64,000 bases of DNA from Mediterraneibacter agrestimuris (GTDB lineage Bacteria > Bacillota > Clostridia > Lachnospirales > Lachnospiraceae), in assembly GCF_943193195.1 (NCBI RefSeq), contig NZ_CALPDG010000001.1:124001-188000 (forward strand), given 5' to 3'. The notes below the pieces were generated by a model. It was not told where the DNA came from. It saw only the letters and a list, made by a program, of their open reading frames with translations, and searched no databases. Of the stretch, positions 1 through 8,601 are shown in pieces. The translations under genes were made by a program, and so were the position numbers. The stretch's first letter is position 1. Each line of letters starts with the position of its first letter.

Positions 1-324
1 CGTGGACGTTGTCATTGCCTTTTTGACACCAGAAGCTGCTTTGATCTGTTCGCATAATTCCAGATCATAGCCATACCCTCTGATCAAACTTCCCGTCGTA
101 CATGGGAACACAATAATATCCTGTCCGGCTTTTCCCAACAGAGCAGCTCCCTCCGTCACACGCTGACTCATTTCATATAATCCATCCGGATCAACCCGTT
201 CAAACAGAATACGAGTCGTATTGATTGTTACACCTTCCGGCAAATACTTATGATATTCGTGTTCCGGTGCCGACCCTGTATGAGGAAATACAAGTCCTAC
301 TTTTCCGCGCCAACCATAATACAT
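1..324 (-). CDS. Asp/Glu racemase / maleate isomerase superfamily protein (partial, 3' end outside window)
   Basis: The visible 108 N-terminal codons start with an ATG at 324 preceded by an AGGAGA ribosome site about 8 nt upstream. The product begins MYYGWRGKVGLVFPHTGS and contains FPCTTGSLIRG, which resembles the first active-site cysteine loop of maleate isomerase, arylmalonate decarboxylase and Asp/Glu/hydantoin racemases. Such enzymes isomerise, racemise or decarboxylate small dicarboxylates using paired cysteines. The second cysteine half lies beyond the window edge, so catalytic completeness cannot be judged. It is the most distal visible gene of the sigma-54 operon and a relative, not a close copy, of the protein at 4573-5286. 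The substrate is unknown. Confidence 0.7.
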   Translation of the reverse strand, partial: MYYGWRGKVGLVFPHTGSAPEHEYHKYLPEGVTINTTRILFERVDPDGLYEMSQRVTEGAALLGKAGQDIIVFPCTTGSLIRGYGYDLELCEQIKAASGVKKAMTTST

Positions 325-359
325 CGTTTATTCTCCTTTCTGTCTGAAAATATTATAAA

Positions 360-1763
360 TTATTTCAGCAATTCTCCAAATGCTGCCATATTTTCAACAT
401 TCTCAATGTTCAGTACAAAATCAATCAGCTTTTCAATGGTTTCATCACTGTAATACCGTCCTGCGTTCATGCGGAACAGCTCTATAAATTCCTCGCGAGA
501 CAACATATTCTTCGGATGTCCCTTATGGTAACGCATACTCTCCTCATACACCTTGCCGTCTTTTGTTGTGATAGTAACTGTCTTCTCAGGATGACTTCCG
601 CTCTGGAATACATTGAAAGAATGAGTCAGAGTGTCCTCTGGATCCTTGCCGCCTTTCACACGTTTTGCCAGCTCCATGATACGCGGATCTTTGAATTTAT
701 CCGGTGTAAACCAGTTCGGATTCGGAGTCGGGTCTAACAGGTAACTTGCAATAACAAATGGTGTGCTGAACTGTGCTTCCATCAGAGAAGAATATCCGTT
801 TTCCGGGCAATGCATACGGTACTGGATCGGCGGATTGATTACAATTTCCTCGATATCCTCCGGCTTAATACCATATTTCTTTGTCATATTTGCAACAAGC
901 TCTACCGGATTCTGCACCCACATGTTTGCAGGCCAGTGCTTGATCAGGATTTCCATAATCATAAACTGATCCATATCCTTGTTCAGCCAGCTGCGGTCTA
1001 CCACATCGGTCAGCTGCTCGCAGTAACCATACGGAATGTCAAAACATCCCTGCATATTAGCAATACCATATTTTGCGCACAGTGCAGCCTCGAGTCCGCT
1101 CTGCGATACCTGTCCCCATTGATAGTGATATGCATTGGACATAGTTGCCTGCTGCATATTAGACGGCATTTCTGCGAAATGACAGGATAAACCAAATGCT
1201 TTATCAATCTGTGTTGCATCCAATCCCATCAGCTTGGCAGCGGCAGTTGTAGCAGCCCAAATATTCCAGTTGGCGATCGCCCATCCCTGGCTGTGGTCAA
1301 AGTCGGGACCTGGCTGTACTGCCATAGAAACCCTCATACATACTTCAAAACAAGCAATAAGCGCCGCCAGATATTCCTTACCTGTTGAATGCTGATCCTC
1401 TGCTACCGCAACCGCTACTGGAACAGCGCTTGCAGAAGGATGCCCCGTCCATGAGCAATCTTCCCAGTCCAGAATATCTGAAATTGTTCCATTTACAAAC
1501 ACCGCATTCGCCGGTGAAAGTTTTTCTCCTGTTGTCCATACAGTTGCGCTTCCGCCAATTCCGTTGTTCAACTCACTTCCGACTTTTACTGCATTCTGCG
1601 CCAGTTCATCATTCTTAGCTGCCAGCGTTACACCAAGGGTATGCAGTGTCATCAGCTTTGCCCGCTCAATTACTTCGGCAGGAATCTTGTCGTAGGTCAG
1701 GTTTGCCGCATACTCGGCTAAAACCTCTGTGTAATTCGTTCCATTGTTCTTAAAATAACTCAT
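360..1763 (-). CDS. MmgE/PrpD family protein (dehydratase/decarboxylase/epimerase fold)
   Basis: The 467-residue product has the length and composition of the MmgE/PrpD family, which includes 2-methylcitrate dehydratase, cis-aconitate decarboxylase and iminodisuccinate epimerase. Family-typical stretches are visible: LHTLGVTLAAK near residue 45, VNGTISDILDWEDCSWTGH near residues 90-110 and SHPEKTVTITTKDGK near residues 390-405. It sits 35 bp upstream of the partial racemase gene and downstream of a carboxylate transporter, so it probably acts on an imported di- or tricarboxylate in the cytoplasm. Family membership is strong. Reaction and substrate are not deducible from sequence, and a role in the methylcitrate cycle is unlikely because prpB and prpC partners are absent from the operon. 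Confidence 0.85.
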   Translation of the reverse strand: MSYFKNNGTNYTEVLAEYAANLTYDKIPAEVIERAKLMTLHTLGVTLAAKNDELAQNAVKVGSELNNGIGGSATVWTTGEKLSPANAVFVNGTISDILDWEDCSWTGHPSASAVPVAVAVAEDQHSTGKEYLAALIACFEVCMRVSMAVQPGPDFDHSQGWAIANWNIWAATTAAAKLMGLDATQIDKAFGLSCHFAEMPSNMQQATMSNAYHYQWGQVSQSGLEAALCAKYGIANMQGCFDIPYGYCEQLTDVVDRSWLNKDMDQFMIMEILIKHWPANMWVQNPVELVANMTKKYGIKPEDIEEIVINPPIQYRMHCPENGYSSLMEAQFSTPFVIASYLLDPTPNPNWFTPDKFKDPRIMELAKRVKGGKDPEDTLTHSFNVFQSGSHPEKTVTITTKDGKVYEESMRYHKGHPKNMLSREEFIELFRMNAGRYYSDETIEKLIDFVLNIENVENMAAFGELLK

Positions 1764-1874
1764 AACAATATACCTCCTCTTAAATTATCTTTTTATGAAC
1801 TATGTTCATAATTTTCCATATCTGACCGTTTCATTTCTTACAAGGATTTTTCTGTCCCAACTATTAGTTAGCAT

Positions 1875-3329
1875 TTAAAAAATAGCGTTTATCAGACAGA
1901 AGTATGGAATACCCAAAATAATATATATCAGGCAGGCAACACCCGTATGTGATATGATCATTTTTGCATCCAATTCTTTTTGTCCATAGCACAATGCGGA
2001 GAGTGCAGATGCACCCGGGAACATCAGTCCAAGGCTGGCACTGTAAATAATAACGATACCTAAAAGCCCCATATCTGCTCCCATCTGTTTTCCAAGCGGA
2101 ACTGTGATCGCTATCAGGAACAATGCAACTCCTGTGTTGCTTCCCAAATTTGTCAAAACCAGAGTTACGATCAGGATAAAGGAAATCAATATCGGGATAC
2201 TTGCGTTTGCAAAAAGCGGGTTCAGGATATTTGCAAACAGCTCCAGAATTCCGGTAGCGTCAGAAGTCAACGCATTTGCAATTGGAATAGCCGCTGCACA
2301 GATCAGGATCGGCTCCCAACGAACACCTACCTGAGATACCTTAGCAAAGTCCATCAGAGGCTCTCCATCCATTTTCACGAGACATAATACAGCAATGATC
2401 AATGCATAAATACCTGCTGTTGTAAATTTCTGGTTGATAATCTGTACAATTGCCATTTCTGCCGGCAATACAGAAGCTATCAAAGTAATCACCATAATGA
2501 AAATGAAAGTTCCTAAGTAGATTCCCTGTACCTTGGTCATACTCTTCTGGCTGGATGCCAGTACGCTTGCGTCAAAATCAGCCAGTTTGGAGAAATCATG
2601 TTTAAAAATATACTTCATTGCCAGTACACACAGGAAAATGATAATAATTCCAATCAGCAGTGCTGAGAAGATGAACAGCGGATAATTAGCCGGTGCTCCA
2701 ACTGCTGCTGTATATGCATTACACAAGGCAAGCTGCCAACCCTTAAACGGAACACAAAATTCACCAAGTCCGCAAGCCATAGCCATGTAAATTTTTAAAG
2801 CTTTTATAAAGGATGAATTCTCATCATACCCTACAATCTCTGCCAGATTCTGAATAACATTCCACGCCAGCAAGATAACGCCGATGGAAATTGTCATAAT
2901 AGAAGAAACAAAGAAGCCCACGAAAAACATAAATGTAAACAGAATCGGTCTTCCTTTCAGGAATGGACGGCTGATAATCCATCTTGCAATATACTCGCCA
3001 AGTCCGCAGGCTGTAACACCACCTGCTAAAAGCATGAACATCAACACCTGCCATACCACAGAACTACCCAAACTTAAAGCTATTGCTTCATTTACTGTAC
3101 AGTAACCACTCATACCCAGAGCTACGATTCCCATCAGGGCCGGCCATGCAAGACCCACTGTTGACCACAAAAACAGTACTGAAATAAAGATTCCGAGAAC
3201 CTTCATACCAACCGGAGTCAGCGGCTCAATTGGTGTAAGCATACCAAAACCAAACATGAAGAATAGTCCGATCAACGTATATATCCAATACTTAAGGTCT
3301 TTTTTATTTGCTTTTGCTGCAGTATTCAT
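1875..3329 (-). CDS. DASS/SLC13 family di- or tricarboxylate transporter
   Basis: A highly hydrophobic protein of 484 residues with about eleven to twelve membrane spans. The motif NLGSNTGVALFLIAITVPLG near the C-terminus matches the second SNT signature of the divalent anion:sodium symporter family, which moves succinate, malate, citrate or similar anions. An in-frame start exists at 3353, but the ATG at 3329 has an AGGAGG site 7 nt upstream and a basic N-terminus (MNTAAKANKK), so 3329 is preferred. It is the transport component of the sigma-54 operon, lying 27 bp downstream of the opine-dehydrogenase-like gene. It suggests that the pathway substrate is a multi-carboxylate. Coupling ion and specificity are inference from family. 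Confidence 0.85.
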   Translation of the reverse strand: MNTAAKANKKDLKYWIYTLIGLFFMFGFGMLTPIEPLTPVGMKVLGIFISVLFLWSTVGLAWPALMGIVALGMSGYCTVNEAIALSLGSSVVWQVLMFMLLAGGVTACGLGEYIARWIISRPFLKGRPILFTFMFFVGFFVSSIMTISIGVILLAWNVIQNLAEIVGYDENSSFIKALKIYMAMACGLGEFCVPFKGWQLALCNAYTAAVGAPANYPLFIFSALLIGIIIIFLCVLAMKYIFKHDFSKLADFDASVLASSQKSMTKVQGIYLGTFIFIMVITLIASVLPAEMAIVQIINQKFTTAGIYALIIAVLCLVKMDGEPLMDFAKVSQVGVRWEPILICAAAIPIANALTSDATGILELFANILNPLFANASIPILISFILIVTLVLTNLGSNTGVALFLIAITVPLGKQMGADMGLLGIVIIYSASLGLMFPGASALSALCYGQKELDAKMIISHTGVACLIYIILGIPYFCLINAIF

Positions 3330-3356
3330 TTTTATCCTCCTTTGTATTCCCAAAAT

Positions 3357-4427
3357 TTAGTTCCCTGTTTCCAGATAATTATTTATCTCTTCCACAGACT
3401 TTTCTGCCAGTCCCAGGTTTTCCAGGGTAAGACCGCCGGCATAGAAATCTTCATTGTCATTGAGCACGGAAGCCAATGTCAACAGTGCTTCTACTACAGG
3501 TGTCTTAATGCCAAAATTCTTGGCAATAGAAAGCAGAAGGCTGTTTCCGGCATGTGCGTCCTCTATTACATAGCGGTCATGGACACCCTTTACCGGTCCC
3601 GACAGAACACGGAACTGAGCCAGCTCCGGATGTTTTGGATACTCTAACAGAGAGTAAATCTGACCTACAGCACGTGTTCTCTGATATCCCATTTTATCCA
3701 TCACGCTTTCGCGTTCATTTTCTACTGCATCAATAACCGTTGCTACTGATGGAGACATACCGTCCTGATACAGGCGGAAATCATTCATTGTCTCCATTTT
3801 GGACGTATTCATCAATGTTCCTGCAAGATGAATCGATACATTCGGGGAACTTAATGTTGCCTGAAATACGTTTTTAATTGCATGACATGGATATACCTTG
3901 GAAAGTCCGGCAACAAGCGCATCATTATCACAAGCCGGGAATGCCGCTACTGGTTTCTCAGCATACGGGAACGCACAGGTTACTGTTGTCGTATCAACCA
4001 GACGGCAAGGACCAATATTCCCCTGCATTTCACCTACAACAACCTTCTTATCCCCTAATTTCTTCTTCAACGTGATGGACGCACAGTTTCCTGCTGAGAA
4101 GCAGACCGTCTGCCCCTCTCTCAGATAAGGCGCAATCCAGTCTGAGATTGACTCATGGCGTTTTGCCATAGCCGAAATCAATACAACCTCTGCATTCTTC
4201 AGCGCTTTCTCTACATCAAATGTAATCTCATGGATTACTGCGTGCCCTGTCCCGCAATTTCCAATCAGATTCATTTCATTTCCGGCTTTCTGAATAGCTT
4301 TCAGACGTGTACCATGCCATTCCTCGTCACAGATAGTGACCTCATGACCTTGAATCGTCAGGTAGGTAGCCATGAAAATAGCTGTACCGCCGCCTCCTAT
4401 CACTGTTACTTTTGTTGCCTTTCCCAT
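3357..4427 (-). CDS. Opine / NAD(P)-dependent octopine dehydrogenase-like protein
   Basis: The 356-residue product starts with a Rossmann dinucleotide site (VTVIGGGGTAIFMATYL, residues 8-24). Its second half matches the NAD/NADP octopine/nopaline dehydrogenase domain, with a histidine in PNVSIHLAG near residue 195 at the position expected for the catalytic His. The family reversibly forms N-(carboxyalkyl) amino acids from an amino acid and a 2-oxo acid. In a catabolic operon the enzyme would oxidatively cleave an opine-like secondary amine dicarboxylate. The start has an AAGGAGAG site. A 145-bp gap separates it from the promoter-proximal gene. Ketopantoate-reductase-like alternatives share the Rossmann part but not the C-terminal pattern. 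Confidence 0.8.
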   Translation of the reverse strand: MGKATKVTVIGGGGTAIFMATYLTIQGHEVTICDEEWHGTRLKAIQKAGNEMNLIGNCGTGHAVIHEITFDVEKALKNAEVVLISAMAKRHESISDWIAPYLREGQTVCFSAGNCASITLKKKLGDKKVVVGEMQGNIGPCRLVDTTTVTCAFPYAEKPVAAFPACDNDALVAGLSKVYPCHAIKNVFQATLSSPNVSIHLAGTLMNTSKMETMNDFRLYQDGMSPSVATVIDAVENERESVMDKMGYQRTRAVGQIYSLLEYPKHPELAQFRVLSGPVKGVHDRYVIEDAHAGNSLLLSIAKNFGIKTPVVEALLTLASVLNDNEDFYAGGLTLENLGLAEKSVEEINNYLETGN

Positions 4428-4572
4428 TGCCTTACTCTCCTTTTTTTATATTATAATCATAGTACTCTCATAAATTACTACGACTATTTCATGTTTATAA
4501 CGTGCCTCAAACAGACATTTTTCAAATTGGAGAATTCAAAGCTACTTCTTCAAACGTATACCAGAGCTCTTA

Positions 4573-5286
4573 TCAGTCTAAAAATTTTGACAGGAACAAA
4601 TGACCAGTGTGCTCTCCTACTCGTTTCAACGCGGAATAGAGTAAAACCTGCGTCGTTGAAAAGAATGGAACCGGAATCATCTTTTCCAGTTCTTTTCCGA
4701 TGCCTGAATTTAAATCTAACATCGGATGGTCAAAAACCACTGCATCCACATCCGAAAAATCTGCCGCTTTCAAATGCTCCATCATATCTTCATAGCAAAT
4801 ATTAACCACAGTATAGGGGTTCGTTTCCATAGTCTCCGACATATTAATACTCTGAACTACACTAATATCCATATTTTCAAAAAACATTCTTTCTAACAGA
4901 CAGAATTCATTAGAAAAAATCGATACAATTGCAATCCGTCTGGCTTTAATCTGCCGCAGCACTCTGACCATTTCAGATGATGGCATTAAAGCCGGAATTC
5001 CCGTCATCTGCTGCAACGTGTTAACTAACTCATTTCCTCTGATACAACCTCCAAGGAAACTTGTTATTGCAATAACATCCGGCTGTGCCTCCATCAAAAG
5101 CTTTGCTGCATCCGGACATTTTCTGGTTACCTCCAAAAAACCATTATAAGACACTTCTCCAAAAGGTACCCGGGTCGTGGTAATCTGAACCTGATCCGGT
5201 ACATTTTTATGAAATTCTTTTTCTATGGAAGCGCTCGCTCCCATTACAATAAGACCAATCAATGCTGTTTTTTTCTGCTGTAACAT
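4573..5286 (-). CDS. Asp/Glu/hydantoin racemase-superfamily protein (AroM/maleate isomerase-like)
   Basis: First gene of the sigma-54 operon, 237 residues, ATG at 5286 with AAGGAGGG 7 nt upstream. The central segment ITSFLGGCIRGNELVNTL (about residues 74-91) contains one cysteine in the position of the first catalytic Cys loop, followed by a PALMPSSEMVRVLRQ segment typical of the family. The C-terminal half has VVFDHPMLDL where many relatives carry the second active-site cysteine, so a two-cysteine racemase mechanism is doubtful and a one-cysteine decarboxylase or isomerase activity is possible. It lies downstream of a consensus -24/-12 promoter and presumably prepares or isomerises the imported carboxylate. 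Substrate unknown. Confidence 0.7.
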   Translation of the reverse strand: MLQQKKTALIGLIVMGASASIEKEFHKNVPDQVQITTTRVPFGEVSYNGFLEVTRKCPDAAKLLMEAQPDVIAITSFLGGCIRGNELVNTLQQMTGIPALMPSSEMVRVLRQIKARRIAIVSIFSNEFCLLERMFFENMDISVVQSINMSETMETNPYTVVNICYEDMMEHLKAADFSDVDAVVFDHPMLDLNSGIGKELEKMIPVPFFSTTQVLLYSALKRVGEHTGHLFLSKFLD

Positions 5287-5380
5287 ATGGTTCCCTCCTT
5301 GAATAATATAATTAACCTTCTACATTGTATCACAATCATTGCGGGAACCCTAATGCTTTACTTTTTATAATTTTAATATA

Positions 5381-5397
5381 AGCAACTAGTGTGCCAA
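5381..5397 (-). promoter_or_regulatory. Sigma-54 (-24/-12) promoter of the leftward catabolic operon
   Basis: Read on the minus strand, the site is TTGGCACACTAGTTGCT. It matches the TGGCAC-N5-TTGCW consensus, with exactly 10 bp between the invariant GG and GC. It lies about 95 bp upstream of the ATG at 5286. The divergently encoded AAA+ activator (5565-6890) and the nearby rpoN gene fit this assignment. Confidence 0.9.
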
Positions 5398-5479
5398 CTT
5401 TTTTCTATCAATTTTTTTGTGTATTTATGCCAATATCTTTCCGCATTTTTCCGAGATTTTAGCACTATTTTTGTACATA

Positions 5480-5508
5480 TTGACAATCTATACCATATGT
5501 ATTATAAT
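5480..5508 (+). promoter_or_regulatory. Sigma-A promoter of the LevR-like activator gene, with AT-rich inverted repeat
   Basis: TTGACA (5480-5485) and TATAAT (5503-5508) are separated by exactly 17 bp, a perfect housekeeping promoter firing toward the activator gene at 5565. An inverted repeat TTAATATT / AATATTAA lies at 5508-5515 and 5524-5531, overlapping the predicted start. It could be an autoregulatory or upstream activator site. The promoter is back-to-back with the sigma-54 promoter, about 83 bp away. Confidence 0.8.
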
Positions 5509-5564
5509 TAATATTACAACTTTAATATTAATACTATTTTTATATTCTTATTATTGGAGAATTT

Positions 5565-6890
5565 ATGGAAAATAAAAAAGAAAAAAGAGCAGATAAAATA
5601 TATCAAATAATTTCAAAGCATTCCCAGAACTTAGAACTTTCATATCTAGAAACAGGACTTGTGTTTCTTCAAATTCAGAATATTGCGCGGGAGACAGGCA
5701 TTACACCGAACAATGTAAGTCTGGAAAGTAAAAAACTCTATGAATCCGGGTGTCTGATACGGATTGGAAACCGCCCTGTAGCCTACGCTTCACTTGTTCA
5801 TATAGAAAATCTTCTGGGCCGCACCGTAGAAACACGATTCTTCCCCAGTGTTGACAGCTTTATCCAATATTGTCTGCCAAACCAAGAGACTTATCATACA
5901 CAGTCAGGTCTTCATTTAACAGAATCTTTTTCCGACTCCTCCTTTGAGCATATCATCGGGTGCAGAGAAAGCCTTTCCACTCCCATTAAACAGGCAAAGG
6001 CTGCTATGCTCTATCCGCCCCACGGTCTGCATGCCCTGCTTACCGGTCCTACTGGAGCAGGTAAAAGTATGTTTGCACGGGCTATGTATGATTTCGCTTC
6101 CAGAAGCGGACGAATTCAGGCTGGAAAATCCTTGATCACTCTGAACTGTGCAAACTACGCGGATAACCCGCAGTTGCTTATGTCACTCTTATTTGGTTAT
6201 GTAAAGGGAGCTTTCACCGGCGCCGAACGTGAACGAAAAGGGCTGATCGACCAGGCTAATGACAGTATTCTCTTTCTGGACGAAATTCATCGGCTCAGTC
6301 CCGAAGGTCAGGAAAAACTTTTCCTCCTTATGGATCAAGGTGTATACAGCCGTCTTGGACAAACAGAACAGGAACACCGTGCCAACGTGCTTATTATCGG
6401 AGCAACCACCGAAAATCCATCTGAGGTCATGTTACATACATTTTTACGCCGAATGCCTGCACAGATATCACTTCCCGCCTTAAGAGAGCGCACCATTCAT
6501 GAACGTCTGCAGCTGGTTATTTTCTTCCTCTGGAAGGAATCTCAAAATATCCATCTGCGTATTTCAACCCATTCCGCTGTAATTAATGCACTCTGCTCCT
6601 ATGAGTGCAGCGCAAATATCGGTCAGCTTTCTTCTGATATAAAATTAGCCTGCGCCAACGCTTATTTTGATTATTTATCCGCAGTAAGTCCTTCCATGCT
6701 TGTGCATCTCAGACATCTGACCGAGCAGGTACACAATGGACTTTATATCATACCTACAGAAAGCAGCAAGATCCTGGATCCTATTTTAAAAAATGAACAG
6801 TTGGTCATTGACGGCTCTTCTCCCTTTCAGCAAAACCTGAAAAACTGCATCCGTGAGCACGATGATTTATGGGGCAGCACCACTATTTAA
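5565..6890 (+). CDS. Sigma-54-dependent LevR-like transcriptional activator lacking PRD/PTS domains
   Basis: The 441-residue protein has an N-terminal winged-helix region (about residues 8-75) followed by a sigma-54 interaction AAA+ domain. Visible motifs are Walker A TGPTGAGKS (about 160-168), the sigma-54 contact loop GAFTGA (about 215-220) and Walker B ILFLDEIHRL (about 233-242). It ends soon after the AAA+ lid. Classical LevR/MtlR-type activators continue with PRD, EIIA-Man and EIIB domains for several hundred more residues, all absent here. It is transcribed from a sigma-A promoter divergently from the sigma-54 operon it probably activates. How it senses inducer without PTS modules is unclear, and the N-terminal or short C-terminal segment would have to do so. 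Confidence 0.88.
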   Translation: MENKKEKRADKIYQIISKHSQNLELSYLETGLVFLQIQNIARETGITPNNVSLESKKLYESGCLIRIGNRPVAYASLVHIENLLGRTVETRFFPSVDSFIQYCLPNQETYHTQSGLHLTESFSDSSFEHIIGCRESLSTPIKQAKAAMLYPPHGLHALLTGPTGAGKSMFARAMYDFASRSGRIQAGKSLITLNCANYADNPQLLMSLLFGYVKGAFTGAERERKGLIDQANDSILFLDEIHRLSPEGQEKLFLLMDQGVYSRLGQTEQEHRANVLIIGATTENPSEVMLHTFLRRMPAQISLPALRERTIHERLQLVIFFLWKESQNIHLRISTHSAVINALCSYECSANIGQLSSDIKLACANAYFDYLSAVSPSMLVHLRHLTEQVHNGLYIIPTESSKILDPILKNEQLVIDGSSPFQQNLKNCIREHDDLWGSTTI

Positions 6891-6956
6891 ATATACATCC
6901 AAAAATTTCCCCTATAGACATGTTTTCCTGCCAGCGGATGTTTTATCACATACTTT

Positions 6957-7001
6957 ACAGCAAAAGGCTCATGTCCTGATCGGACATGAGCCTTTTGCTG
7001 T
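6957..7001. terminator. Bidirectional terminator between activator and rpoN
   Basis: A perfect 20-bp inverted repeat (arms 6957-6976 and 6982-7001) with a 5-nt loop lies between two converging genes. AT-rich tracts flank both sides, so it can end transcription from both directions. Confidence 0.85.
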
Positions 7002-7011
7002 AAATAATATT

Positions 7012-8319
7012 TTATAGCGATTCTTTCATTTCTTTCCGTTCAAAGCTCCCCCTGATACCAAGTGCTTCCCGATATTTTGCCACCGCCCTTCTGGATATCG
7101 GTATCCCCTTTTCATCAAGCATTTCTTTTAATTTCTGGTCACTGTAGGGTTTTGCTTTGTTTTCATTTTCAATCCATTTGCAGATCATATCTTTAATTTC
7201 CTGCGCGTTCATTTCCTCCTTCGTTCCATTTTTTACTACAGCAGCCGAAAACATATCTTTTAATAAAACTGTCTTCTTCGGAAATTGTATATATTTCCCC
7301 TTAACCGCCCTTGAAATCGTAGACGGATGCACTTCCATTTTTTCAGCAGCATCTGCCATCGTCATTGGTTTTAAATTTCCGCAATCTTCCAGATAATCAT
7401 TTTGGAAATCCACAATCAGGTTCGCCAGGTTGAGCAGCGTCTCTCTCCGCTGTTCGACATTTTTCATAATGTATCTTACTCTTTGAGCTTTTTCCTGAAA
7501 GTATCTCTTCAGCTCCTTGTCCTGTGTTTCCTCCATCATCCGCAGATAATAGTCACAAATCTGATAATTTCCAATCCATGAATCATTCAGTATAATCTCC
7601 CACTTCTCTTCTTTTCTGACGATAATATCCGGAACTATATATTCTGTGTCCCTGGTTCCAAAGCCTCTTGCCGGTCTGGGATTCAATGTTGAGATCAGTA
7701 GTGCACATTTTCGCACCTGCGCCGTTGAAATATGCAGAAGCCTTGAAATCTTCCCTATATTCCCATCTGCCAGATCTTCCAGATGGTGCGCAATAATATT
7801 CTCTAATTCCGGAAGTTCTATTTTCATAGATTTTACCTGATACAACAGACATTCTTCCAAATCGGCGCTAAAAACGCCGATTGGTTCCAATTGCTTTAAC
7901 TCCTCCAGACATTTTCTGATTTCTCCAACAGAAGCTCCGCACTGCACCGCCATCTCTTCTACAGGCATCGTAAAATATCCGCTGTCTTCGATACATTCTA
8001 TCAGATATGTTTTTATTCTGATTGTGTTTTTATCATCAATTCCAATCTTAAGCTGACTTTTAAGATACTCCCGTAAATCTACCGATTCTTCTATCTTCTG
8101 ATTCCATTTCCCATCTTCACTCGATGGTTGTACGGCATTGGAGAACAATGCGCTTTCTCCTGTACCATCTGTATGCTCCAGCATAGGATTTTCCAAATAT
8201 TCAGATTGAAGAAATGCCTCCAGTTCAACATTATCCATTGTCAGAATTTCCAGCGACTGGATCTGCTGATGTGTAAGTATCTGTTTTTGTTTTTGTAACA
8301 TCTGATAATGCTGTTCCAT
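7012..8319 (-). CDS. rpoN: RNA polymerase sigma-54 factor
   Basis: The 435-residue product has the glutamine- and leucine-rich N-terminal activator-binding region (LTHQQIQSLEILTMDNVELE), a central core-binding domain, a helix-turn-helix (MTMADAAEKMEVHPSTISRA, about residues 320-340) and the diagnostic RpoN box RRAVAKYREALGI near residues 414-426. It directs RNA polymerase to -24/-12 promoters and requires an AAA+ activator. Its position beside the LevR-like activator and a consensus -24/-12 promoter makes this locus a compact sigma-54 regulon. The length is slightly below the roughly 450-480 residues of many orthologues, but all parts are present. Start chosen at ATG 8319 with a GGGAGA site. 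Confidence 0.95.
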   Translation of the reverse strand: MEQHYQMLQKQKQILTHQQIQSLEILTMDNVELEAFLQSEYLENPMLEHTDGTGESALFSNAVQPSSEDGKWNQKIEESVDLREYLKSQLKIGIDDKNTIRIKTYLIECIEDSGYFTMPVEEMAVQCGASVGEIRKCLEELKQLEPIGVFSADLEECLLYQVKSMKIELPELENIIAHHLEDLADGNIGKISRLLHISTAQVRKCALLISTLNPRPARGFGTRDTEYIVPDIIVRKEEKWEIILNDSWIGNYQICDYYLRMMEETQDKELKRYFQEKAQRVRYIMKNVEQRRETLLNLANLIVDFQNDYLEDCGNLKPMTMADAAEKMEVHPSTISRAVKGKYIQFPKKTVLLKDMFSAAVVKNGTKEEMNAQEIKDMICKWIENENKAKPYSDQKLKEMLDEKGIPISRRAVAKYREALGIRGSFERKEMKESL

Positions 8320-8439
8320 GCAAATCTTCTCCCTTTTATCTCACGGTACGTCTCAAACAGTCTTCCTATTTTCTTTGGTTTCTATTTTACCACCTTTTCT
8401 ACTTCCTGTAAATGGACCATCACCTAAGTTTCACCCTCC

Positions 8440-8523
8440 AGGTTTTCCCATCACACATTTTTACGGAGTTTGCAGCAAGTGCAAACTCCTATGCTGAACT
8501 GTAACGTTACTGTGCACAGTAAC
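8440..8523. repeat. GTAAC-type intergenic palindromic repeat (short copy) plus 18-bp palindrome
   Basis: The stretch 8463-8505 contains a GGAGTTTGCA / TGCAAACTCC stem with a 5-nt loop followed by GCTGAACTGTAAC. It matches related copies at 23411-23453 and 31743-31785. The leader TTTTCCCATCACACATTTTT (about 8443-8462) is also shared with the copies near 29201 and 31722. Directly after it, 8506-8523 is a perfect palindrome GTTACTGTGCACAGTAAC. The element sits in the 282-bp gap between rpoN and the histidine kinase gene. Confidence 0.8.
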
Positions 8524-8526
8524 CAG

Positions 8527-8599
8527 AAAAAGCTTATTGATCCACCACACATAAAATCCACTTTGTGAACTCCTGTTTTATTGAATCAATAAGCTTTTT
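8527..8599 (-). terminator. Terminator of the two-component operon
   Basis: Perfect 15-bp arms (8527-8541 and 8585-8599, containing AAGCTTATTGAT) enclose a 43-nt loop just after the kinase stop codon. A T-run ends the minus-strand stem. The long loop makes it unusual but it is well positioned. Confidence 0.6.
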
Positions 8600-8601
8600 A
8601 T

